From assembly GCA_021030915.1 (NCBI GenBank), contig JAGEMR010000021.1:124001-188000 (forward strand): a stretch of DNA of 64,000 bases, given 5' to 3'. Shown in pieces: positions 22,493 to 32,513 of this stretch. The DNA comes from Astrothelium macrocarpum. Lineage: Eukaryota > Ascomycota > Dothideomycetes > Trypetheliales > Trypetheliaceae. Position numbers and translations under genes: made by a program. The notes beneath the pieces were generated by a model. It saw only the letters and a program-made list of their open reading frames with translations, ran no database searches and had not been told where the DNA came from. Positions within the stretch are counted from its first letter, which is position 1. Every line of letters begins with the position of its first letter.

Positions 22493-25400
22493 AAACTCAG
22501 GTTGAATGACCTGAAAGTGGGACTTTCATTGCCACCCCAAAGAAGGACAAGTTTATGAACCGGTAGAGCTAGTCCAAGGCGGTTCAAACCGGAATTTTAT
22601 AGCTTCTTCAGCGATGCGCTTAGAAACTCCGGCATAACATAGAGAAGTTCGTTCATGTCGATGTCTGCATTGCAGTAAAAGACGGCTAGTTGGATTGTGA
22701 CGACTTTCGATCTTAGATATCAGTGGCCTTCAAATTGCAATGTCCGTTCTTAGTGCATCGAGCTTTTGTCTCTAGCCCTTATAAAAATCTGATACTCGTC
22801 TCACTCAACCTGAGCTTCTAACCCCGTCCCTTTTGACTATCATCTTATCAAATCCCATTTCCTTAGCCTCTCAGAGAAGGAGATGCAGATTTGGATAATC
22901 ATCGCACCCTAGGGAGGCAGGAAGCGAGGCTGCTGCCTCGAACGGCACATCATCGTAGCTTGCTAGCGCAGCTTGGAACACTGTGACTGATAGAATCAAA
23001 CGCGTGCACGGCCGCTCGTTGCTTCCCGCCTGATGGCTGTATCACCAAGTTTGCTGCACGTCGCTTGTCCGCGACCCGCTCGTCTCCGGTGAACCTTGTT
23101 ACACTGGCAGACCTTTTGGAGATTTGTACCACAATTGAACCTTGTCTGCGGATCGATCGAATGTTCGGCAACCTGGATAAGCACCATCGACTTTCTTGAG
23201 CGGTATGCTTGTGGAGCTGGTTGTTTGCAACCCCCAAGTTCGACGGGCGCAACGGAGTCAAACATTGTGGTCACAACCATTTCTTCTCTCGCCTGGTCAA
23301 CGAACTTGACGCTCATTCCAATGATGAGAGCCATTATAATGAGCAAAGTCTTTGAATTGTCAAGGTGCGTCGGCTGTTAAGCGCTGGCATTTTGCTTCCA
23401 CTGTGTGAGTCCTCCAGCCTCATCGTACATGATGAATCAATCCCGCAGCTGCGTTGAGATAGGAACCTTGGCAGGTTATCCAAGTGCGGTGTTTACAATG
23501 CCTTTCTCTGACGGAAAGTTCTTTCCTCCCGGTCGTTCCAGCGCGCGTACAGATTCTACAGAACGCTGGTCCGGCTACGCTACAGGCTTTCCCAAAATTG
23601 AGAGAACCACGCAATCCCGAGGTATGTTGCTCACTCTGCTCGCATTCGAATCACCAGAACCCTGATTAAGCCGTCATGATGAGTTTTTTACCACAGAATG
23701 GGTAAAAGCATGTTGAAATATTTTGTCGATCTGAACGCAGCTTCGAGTTGCCGGCATTGCGTAACTGATCTTCTTTGCTTGCGCAGCTGACTTTCGCCAG
23801 GGCATCGAAGTCGAAAATTACTGGGAAAAGAGCAGATCCAGGCACTTCAAATCATGTCCTTGAATCCACTCTGTTGGCTTTGTAGGAGCCGACTGCGAGT
23901 ATCTTCAGAAGCATCTAAAGAGAAATCGAAAAGCCGCTTGACACAAACAGCAGGTCTCCTCCGCGGACTCCGTTTACCTGGGGCAGGACGCTCCTTTCGA
24001 ATCCTTCGAATCCTATCGTAAACCCAATGGATTTGCAAATCGTCGGCTTGTCTTGAGATGCACAGTCTGTAGGGTATCATTGGCCTGGCGGACTTCTACC
24101 TGGTAAGCAACTTCACGAGACATATTTGAGAGGCTTCCTCAAGACACCGTGCCCTTTCGTGATGAATCGCCCTTTCAAGGGCCATTCTGTTTGAGCCTTT
24201 ATGATGAATATAGCATCTTCTCAATGACCATATCATAACTCTGATTTAGTAGTTTCTGAACCCAGATCAAGGGAGACCATGTTCAATACACACCACTGAT
24301 TGACTGCATTTCCCGTAGGACTCATAATATCGATTTCGCGGTATTGGAAAAGACTTACAATAAGCGAATCGGCAAGGCTTTGACTTCATTACAAACGACG
24401 CCCGCTTGAGTTACCGATCTAGCCTGTCTTGAGTTCGTCGACATTGTGGCTCGCAGACCCAATCTTTGCTTACTTAATACTGCCGGTAAGTTACCAACCC
24501 GCATAGTGGCGAAAGACTGACTGAAATGCCACATTAGACAAAGAACGACTCCACTCTTCGCAATCTTGACTATGAAGATAAATAATTTGCGCTGATGAAA
24601 GAGAAGAGCCACCATGGACAGATGAATTGTGGCAGAAAAAAGGTGGATCGATCGAGGCACATAATCCTCCAAGTGGTTCTGGCTTGCAGCATCCCTGTTT
24701 ATTCAGCTGCATCATGGACCTTGCGAGAGGCTATGCATAGCTGAACGAGTCGTGGTGAGATGTAGACTACTCTCATGCTGTACTGCTATCTGGTTGCTTC
24801 TTGGCCCAGCATTGCAGTGGATGGACTTCGCGACAGGAGAACACTACATCAGTAGCTCAGTTCATAGAATATTCTAAGGGACTAATATTTCCAAAGAACG
24901 GAACGATAGGCATTTTGAATCACGTAGCAATAGCGACGCCGATGGCTCGCAAGTGGCACGAGCCGCCAACTTGACCCCAAATACGATGAATTTGCAATCT
25001 CATGGCCTCCTGACTTCCTCTCAGCCCGAGTATCAATCGATCAGCGCGTGATTCTGCTCTGGAGGTGGATGAACCAAATCTTCGTTTCAAACCAGAACTG
25101 GGACATCCAGAAGACCTATCAAACCCCAAGAATCATGGATTCTACCTGTCTCGAGTAGCAGAAGCAGCAGCACTGGAAGTTTGGCAAGGACTCGGATTCC
25201 AACACTATTCTCAAACCAAAGTGACTCGGGTACGATCCAGGACAAATCATGTCCATATGGCTTCGTATAAGTCCACTACTTTGGATTTGAGTTAAGACGG
25301 AACCCCAAATTCTGTAGGCTTAACGTTGCTTCAGAAGTAGATCTATAGGATTACAATGCCAAGCCATCTGTAACGGGAGACGTGCCCATGAAAGCCTCCC

Positions 25401-26558
25401 TGCAAAGTCTTCAAATAGCTCTCCAATATCCAGTCAATGACTCCAGGGCTTCTCTATTGTTGGGATGATGTCACCCCCGTTTAGCCGCTCTGTGATGATC
25501 GTTTGCCTGGTAACCGATGCGGACTACTTTGATTACTCCTGGTGACCCTGCAACTTGAACAGGCCAAAGCTTCGGATCCGATGCTTTTGCCGCATCATAT
25601 TCTGCTCACATCTACTTTGACTTAATCCTCTCCCAACATTAACCCCAGAGCTATCCGTAGTAAAGACACTGCCATCGGGTTCCATAGGATCTGCCGTAAG
25701 ATTCCATCCAAAATAAGCAGGAGTCCAGCAGCAAAACCATGAATCCTCGCCGGGGTCGATAGTTACAATAGCCCTTAGGTAACTGAACTCACTACAACGA
25801 TACCAACCGCGAATGGTTGTCACAAGCCTCGCGCAATACATCGCTGCCATGACTTCATTGTGCATAACGTGGTAGCAGGAGTTTGCGCTAGACTGAACAT
25901 GACTCGTTGGACAATTGAAAATGGGCTCCCGTTTCTCAACAACCTCGTCCAAAGGCCCACTTATCAAACATGCATCTCACCAGCTGTGATAGGAAGTATA
26001 GCATTTGGGTAGCCTTGCATTGTGCATGACTCGCAAGGATTTCGAAAAAGAGTTCGTGCTTTTCGATCAACCAATTTATAATCCCGCGCGTCAAACATGC
26101 ATTTCACCAGCTATAATAGGAGGCACCTTGTGTCATGTTGGAGCCGAGTTCACATTTGAGCGGAGGGAAGACGTAGCTTCCACAAAAGTCTCCATAGAAA
26201 CCTGAAATCAATATGGGCTGCTCTGTAGCTCGACGACCAGCAGTGTCAGACGGTGGATCAGTAATCCGATGCACACAAAAACCAGATCTGAGCTAATGGC
26301 TGGCTGTTGTGATTGACCGCAGAGCAGATACGGTATGACCAGTGTGGCAGTCAAGGGGGTGGACATAACTTTGAGTGATACCCAGTGAATCCATTGCGTA
26401 AGTTCATCACGCTCTGCTTCAGAGTGAAGGCGATGGTCAGGGGGGAGGGAGCACGGAGCACCCAGCCTCGCGAATCCCAGGTATAAGGGCAAAGCTGTAT
26501 CAGCGGCTGCCTCTGCCCTTTCACTTCTTGCTCCACCATCTCTGCCCCATCATTCAAC
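22493..26558. other. 4-kb region without supported genes
   Basis: Frames of 60-145 codons occur on both strands (for example 22996-23346 minus and 25533-25967 minus), often overlapping one another, with no recognisable domains. A minus frame at 26208-26492 has two hydrophobic stretches and could be a membrane-protein relic. A 35-bp direct repeat lies at 25964-25998 and 26091-26125. I regard the region as decayed or non-coding. Confidence 0.4.
25964..26125. repeat. 35-bp direct repeat, two copies 127 bp apart
   Basis: TCAAACATGCATYTCACCAG at 25964 and 26091, then CTRTRATAGGARG; the five differences over 35 bases are all transitions. Confidence 0.7.
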
Positions 26559-26935
26559 AACGTTCAGGCGTCGACGATAGACATGCTTGCTCGATCTTAC
26601 TGACCTAATCTCGCTCCGACGACGCTCGTCGCTATCTTGAGGGATCCCAAAAGATAGCCACAGCGTTGTCGTCGACGTCGAAGCTCGGTCAGCGAAGATA
26701 CGTACACAGATCGGTCGCACCACATCTTTTTCATCATCCACCAACGCAAAGGCTTCGACGATAGGCCTGCTTGCTTGATTTACTTGACTTGGTATCGCTC
26801 TGCTGATGCTCATGACTGTCTTCGGGATACTGAGACAGCCACAGCGTCGTCGTTGATGCGGACGTCGGGTCGGCAAAGACGCTGGGATAGATCGGTCGCA
26901 CGCCACCTTCAACAACTTCACCACGCCATCATGGT
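26559..26935. repeat. two tandem units of about 183 bp
   Basis: Units starting at about 26559 and 26742 share the order: CAACG, GGCKTCGACGATAG, a middle CTGCTTG/GCTTGCTC part, AGCCACAGCGT, GACGTCG, and AGATCGGTCGCAC. I estimate roughly 70 percent identity by eye. A third partial unit end (TTAGATCGGTCGCC) is at about 27232. The units fall inside a 210-codon minus-strand frame (27182-26550) that looks like a by-product of the repeats. Confidence 0.6.
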
Positions 26936-27568
26936 AATGACAGTAAGTACACTCCAGCTCCACTGCTTGATCTTGCCGTACTTGTCGCTGCTTTGAAAGG
27001 CCTACGGCGATGATGACGATAATCTTCGGCGACGAAATTGATGCCGCCGCTTCGAAAAGGCTTGGCCAGCCTAGCATCGAGTCATCGTGAAACTCAGGTG
27101 CAAGTATATCCATCCTGCCCATCTTCCCAGTGTCAAGAGTATACGCATCAATACCATCGGTAGCCACCAGCAATGGTAGCATTGCGGTTGGTAGTTAACA
27201 TTCAGCGACTCTGTTGCTGACTCTGGCGCTTAGATCGGTCGCCACAACCGCCAGCCTTCTTTACTCCTTTGCTCTTTTCCTCCCTCCACCGACGACTCCA
27301 TACAATCCACACAACAGTCGAATGGTACTTCGTTTTAGGTAAGATAAATACCATGGCCTCAACGAGTCTAGAGATGGCACGGTCGCTGATGGCCGAACTA
27401 ATCTTTCGCCAGTGATCTCACCCTTGGGAATCCGATCTTGAACCAGTATAACCAACGCGGGACAATGGTCACAATACAGGATGGGTTCTGATTTCACTTT
27501 GCTCTCTTGTAATCCTCTGCGCGCACCTCTGTGCCCTGTTGTCAAATTTCGCTTTCATTTAGATAGAC
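26936..27568. other. spacer before the satellite region
   Basis: Holds the remains of the 183-bp family at its left edge and no supported gene. Confidence 0.4.
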
Positions 27569-28870
27569 CATGGAGAGCGCAGCGGGGACCATACGGACAT
27601 GTCATTGCTTCTTTTCTCTTCTTTCTCTTGCTTTCATCCACTGCCCCAACCTCCGTGCCCTGTTGACGATTCCTATTGTCATGCAGAAGGATCATGGAGA
27701 GGGCAGTCGGACCCACATGGGGCTTTCTTCATCATTCCCTTTCCCTCTCTTCTTTTCATCCACTGACCGCGTCTCTGTGTGCCCTGCTGAGACTTCTCAC
27801 TATCAGTCAGAACATGGAGAGGTCGGCTGGACCCACATGGGGTTTTCTTTATGTCTCTTGTTTTCTCTCTCTTGGTTTGTCTTTCTTCTTTCCATCCGCC
27901 GTACCGCGGCTCTGTGTACCTTGCTGGTGCCAATATCAGTCGGGATATGGAGAGGTCGGCTGGACCCACAAGGGGCTTTCTTTATGTCTCGTCTTTCCCT
28001 TTTTTGTAGCGTTTCTTTTGTGTTGCTTCTTTGGCTTTTCTTCTTTTCATCTTTGACTGCGTCTCCGTATGCCCTACTGGCACTTGCCATGGCGAGTCAG
28101 AACTTGAAGAGGCCGGCTGGACCCACCAGGGGCTTTATGTTTGTTCCTTTCTCTCTTCTGCTGTGTTTCTTCTTTTGCCTCTCTTACTTTCATCCACTGA
28201 CCGCGACTCTGTGCGCCCTGCTGGTGCCACTATCAGTCAGAACATAGAGAGGTCGGCCGGACCCACAGGGGGACTTTGTTTATGTCTGTTGTTTTCTCTT
28301 CCTCTTTTTTTTTTTTTTTTGCCTTTCTTCTTTTCATCCGCCGTACCGCGACTCTATGTGCCTTGCTGGTGCCACTATCAGTCAGAACATGGGGAGGTCG
28401 GCTGGACCCACAGGGGGACTTTCTCTATATCTCTTGATTTCACTCTCTTGTTTTTTGCCTTTCTCCTTTCCATCCACTGTGCCGTGACTCTATGTGGCAC
28501 TCTGTCCAGGCAATGTCAGGCGTCGCTCATAGAGAGGACAGTTGGACCCACATGGGGAAACAATCCACTGCATCGCTGATCCAGACCAGTTGGACCCATT
28601 AGGGGGTTGCTTTTCTTTTCTTTCTGCTTTTCTGGTTTTGTCCATCTCTTCTTTCTATCCGCTGTAACGCGACTCTGTGTGGCACTCTGTCCAAACAATG
28701 TCAGACGTCGCTCATAGAGAGGACAGTTGGGCCCACACTGGGAAGACACATCTGTTTTTGTATCCTATGTACCTCCATCTGTGCCCTGCTGCTAAGTCCC
28801 GGCTTACAGACGTGGAACACAGACCTTGATGGAGAGGACATTTGGACCCACATGGGGACGCATACGCTCT
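27569..28870 (+). repeat. degenerate satellite: GGACCCACATGGGG core, pyrimidine tract, CATCCACTG box
   Basis: About ten units occur. Cores begin at 27709, 27829, 27962, 28119, 28259, 28404, 28544, 28592, 28729 and 28844, with an earlier variant near 27575. Spacing is mostly 115-157 bp and varies because the pyrimidine tract between boxes varies. Each full unit reads on the plus strand: ATGGAGAGGTCGGCTGGACC with ACATGGGG after it, a CT-rich tract of 40-70 bases, CATCCACTGACCGCG or a variant, CTGTGTGCCCTGCTGG, then TATCAGTCAGAAC. Long frames run through on both strands because stop codons are rare in such sequence. I read them as non-coding. Confidence 0.85.
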
Positions 28871-29233
28871 TTCTTTTTCTTTCTTTTTCTTTTTTGGGAG
28901 GGGGGTCCTTGGAAGGGTGTGGCCTGCTCCGGAACACAGTTGACTTTTGAACCGATGCGCGGACCCCTCACTTGCTTCTTTTGTTCTCCTTTCTCATCAA
29001 TGCCCTTGCTCATCTCCTTCTGTTGTTTCTTACTCAGTTACGATGGACTGTAGCTGATACCCATGCTCTCGATAGGCGAGGACTTATTCGAATTCCCAGT
29101 AGCCACAAGCATAGCAGTATCAGAGACAACTGCGGGGCGACCAAGCCAGATGGGTGATATATCTTTGTTTCTCTCTTATTGATGCTTAGCGGTAGAGCTT
29201 TGGAGGATGTTGATCGGCTTATTTTCTTTCTTC
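28871..29233. other. spacer between satellite blocks
   Basis: Pyrimidine-rich on the plus strand with no core copies. No gene supported. Confidence 0.4.
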
Positions 29234-29640
29234 CATCCACTGCCGGTTGACAAGCCCTATGGAATGTACGGCAGCCGGACCCACATGGGGTTTCTCGTTC
29301 TCCTTAGCTCCCGCTTCTTGCTATTTTTGTACTTGTATTCATCCACTGCTGGTTGTCACACCCTATGGAATGCACGGCAGCCGGACCCGCATGGGGTTTC
29401 TTCTTCTCCTTAGTTCCCACTTCTTGTATACTTGTATTCATCCACTGCTGGTTGTCACACCCTATGGAATGCACGGCAGCCGGACCCGCATGGGGTTTCT
29501 TCTTCTCCTTAGTTCCCACTTCTTGTATACTTGTATTCATCCACTGCTGGTTGTCACACCCTATGGAATGCACGGCGGCTGGACCCGCACGGGGTTTCTT
29601 TTTGTCCTTCACTTCCTTTCCTTGTTATTTTTTCCTATAT
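29234..29640 (+). repeat. 99-bp tandem array, four units
   Basis: Units start CATCCACTGCYGGTTG at 29234, 29340, 29439 and 29538. The first is 106 bp, the next two are exactly 99 bp and almost identical, and the fourth is diverged at its end. Each holds CCCTATGGAATG, CGGCAGCCGGACCC and GCATGGGGTTTC, so the array is a specialised branch of the satellite to its left. Because 99 is a multiple of three, frames stay open on both strands. Confidence 0.9.
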
Positions 29641-31060
29641 GTTGAATCCACACAGCTACGACGGACTGTGGCTGACACCCTCATTTTCTCGCAGATCAAG
29701 CCCCTCTTATCGAGCCACTGGTGTTTGCAACCAAAGCGGAAATGGCTCGATTGAGAAAAGGGCAAACCTTTGGGATGGGTTCTTGCACACATTATCTCCC
29801 TTTTCTTGAATTCACTGCAGATCTCCTTGAACTATCGCAGAAACTTCGAGGGCGCTTATCGCCTGCTGGGCCCTTACAGGGAGCTGCTGTCTGTTCCCAA
29901 TTCTGATTCCTCTTCCAGGTCTGTACTTGGCTCGTGATGGGCGTTGAGCAGTCGTTGGGATTGGAATCCAAGGGAAGCTGCTATTTCATTCTTCTTCATT
30001 CACCGTCGGTAGCTGCTCTTGACTTGTAATTGGGCATGGGCCATTATCGAGGGTTGAACCCACATGGGGAGAAAGTATTTCTTATTTCCTTGTTATCCAC
30101 TGTCGATAGCTGCTCCTGGCCCGCCACTAGTCATGAGTCGTTGTCGAGGGTTAGACCCACACGGGGAGCCCGTCACTTATTTCCCTCGCATTCATGTTAC
30201 TCGACCGCTCTCATTTCAAAATGTTTTTGGACAGCCATTGGGAGATTAGACCCACATTGAGGCCATTTGCCTCTTCCATTTAGCAACAGTGAATTATTGC
30301 TGACACCCAATGTTTACCGCAAGTCAAGATTTTTGTCAGGTCTCTATGTTTGTGATAGCAGTGACAGCAGCAATGGCAATTACATTCGAGATCATTGCAG
30401 CCGAACACGGTAGACACCCACACGCATTGTTTCATTGTTGTTCAATCCACTGTCCATGGCGTACTTGTGGGAGTATCTCGGCCGTAAGCGGTGGACTGTT
30501 GGGCCCATGCACAAAATTCTATCCTTATGATCTTTTCCTGTTCTTGATCCACTACTGATCCCCATGTGTCGGCGTTAGAGCCCTTTGGGACATTTGCCCG
30601 GCTCCGCTCAACAGTGACGAGCATTGCTGATCCCTCTCTTTATCGCAGGTCAGAGATGTCTGTAAGCTTCAGAGTTTTAGTAGACGTAGGACCAGCAACA
30701 AACAACCGTAGCGGGAACAAATGTAAGAGCCCTTGTCTTTTCTCATTTTCCTAATTCACTGACAGGACATCAATCTTGGCTTAAGCGTTCGCATGGGAGC
30801 TCCTCTATTTCTTGTTTCTTCTGTCTTTATGCCAGTCGCACTCAATAACAACGGACCTTTGTAGACACTCGTGCTCGCCTAGATCACGCCTGGCTTCGAC
30901 CTTCAGGTTCCCTGTAGAACAACGGCTGCAGCTGGCCATAGCATGTAGAACTAATGCTGGTTCTCCTTTTTCTTTCTCATCCACTGTCAAAGAGCTGCTC
31001 TCTACCGAACAGTGGTCTGAATCAGCATTTGACTTTTGGACCCACACGGGGTTTCTGTTT
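29641..31060. repeat. dispersed, diverged members of the same satellite
   Basis: Core variants occur at about 30056 (GAACCCACATGGGG), 30151 (AGACCCACACGGGG), 30248 (AGACCCACATTGAGG) and 31037 (GGACCCACACGGGG), and CATCCACTG-type boxes at about 29998, 30094, 30453, 30547 and 30978. Units are more diverged than on the left. No gene is supported. Confidence 0.65.
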
Positions 31061-32160
31061 TTGTCGGCAACAACAGAATGTTGCCGACGCCCAGTTTTAC
31101 CGCAGATTGAAAGGATCCTTGCGTTGCTAGTAAGTAACCAGATGCAGCAGGCAGACTGAAAGGTGAGTGAATCCATGTGAATATCTTTAGTCCGTCAAGT
31201 TGCCCAAAGAGAGAGGAGCGGGCTAAAGTCGGAGCGATGAACCCAACCATGCCTTGTATTGATCGTCTTTTCTGCGTTGATTACTTTTTTTTCGAGGTCT
31301 CCGGTGCCACGCTGATACGACTCGTTTGCGATGAAGACAAATAGGATCCGATTTTAATCCCGTCAGCCGGGCCACAACTAGGTGGATTTCGATTCCCGCA
31401 AAAGATGGTGACGCAGTCGGTTCAAGACACAAAGGAACCAAGCAGTTCCATTTCTAGTTCTTGAAGCCTTTATTTCCCATCCGCACTCTCGATACTGCAA
31501 CGACTCGTCACAAATCAATCTCGGCGAGATCATCTGGTTTTGTAGCGTAGCTCCAGAGAAAGGGTCTGCACCTATCCAGCATTGCAATGACAGCCAATCA
31601 CTGTTGGGCTGGGAGCCATGCGGTCCTCAATTTTGTTCCCATCGACACGACAAGACAAGTAGATCTAAGTCATTGCGGCCGAAGTGCCCACTATGATCCA
31701 AGGTCGCCCGCTTTTCTTTCTCAATTTTACTTTTTCGTCTCTCACCCACATTTATGTCTAGGCATATGATGACTATCCTCGAAGAGCCCCTCAAGGTCAA
31801 TGATGCTTCGGATGTGCGAGCATGTTGTGTAAACCTTCGACTTGTCTGATGCCCCAAATCTGTATGCTGAACCGAGAGTGTGGGTCCCTGTCGGAGTATC
31901 TTGGGTCGGGCGGGACGTAAAAGGAACTAAATCAAGAACCAGCCTGCCAGAATTTGATCAAGCGTCGAAGTCTGACACAGGGAAGCGCTGTGAGGTGCTT
32001 ACACTCTACAACGCTACCCTGTGTCATTCCGGATGTCAACGATCTCGACCATGGCCCATAAGCTCAGTTGCTCACATTCATAACGTAAGTCCTGCAAATG
32101 TAGTATGGTGCTATTGTAAATAGGAAATGACCAGTTCAAGGCAATCATCAGCGGTTAGGA
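31061..32160. other. region without supported genes
   Basis: Short frames only (60-93 codons). Nothing recognisable on either strand. Confidence 0.4.
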
Positions 32161-32513
32161 CTAACATCCTCGGGATCGATAACGGACACCAAGAACACAG
32201 CGAGCTGGCCAGCTGCCATCATGAACAAGTACGCTTCGGCGAATGGTTGGTCCCTCCTGGTATATTATATTGAAGCGGAGAAAGTCTTTTGCGAACAGAT
32301 ATATCACCGATGATGAGACTTTGCAACAGTGTGAAGATATTCGGCAGGATGGGGTTTTGAGCAACAGATCCGTAGGATGCTAATCAATGAAATTTTCCGT
32401 TCCAGCTCCTGTACTTTGTCCAGCGGCAATGTTGTGTTCCAGCATTTTCGGCATGGGATGTGACTTCTGATCGTCCTTGTACGTGGAGAGTCCTTCCGGG
32501 AGCACGGCACTCA
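32161..32513 (-). pseudogene. relic of a membrane-protein gene, family unknown
   Basis: Two minus-strand stretches look coding but lie in different frames. One (about 32513-32383) reads AVLPEGLSTYKDDQKSHPMP, then a KMLEHNIAAGQ segment, to a TAG. The other (about 32243-32166) reads AEAYLFMMAAGQLAVFLVSV then IDPEDV, which resembles a membrane helix. No single splice joins them cleanly, and no start or full domain is present. It could be a small surviving piece of a transporter gene. Confidence 0.25.

Noticed and set aside
22555..22600. Another GGTTCAAACC-like tRNA signal
   Set aside because: The surrounding sequence does not fold into a cloverleaf and lacks a proper A box at the needed distance.
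26550..27182. 210-codon minus frame
   Set aside because: Made largely of the diverged 183-bp tandem units; no domain recognised.
27570..28579. Long plus-strand frames (up to 225 codons) through the satellite
   Set aside because: Open frames exist on both strands at once, the peptides are repeat translations of pyrimidine tracts (Leu/Phe/Ser), and there is no start or splice logic.
29234..29640. CRISPR-like array
   Set aside because: Units are contiguous 99-bp tandem repeats without unique spacers, in a eukaryotic genome.
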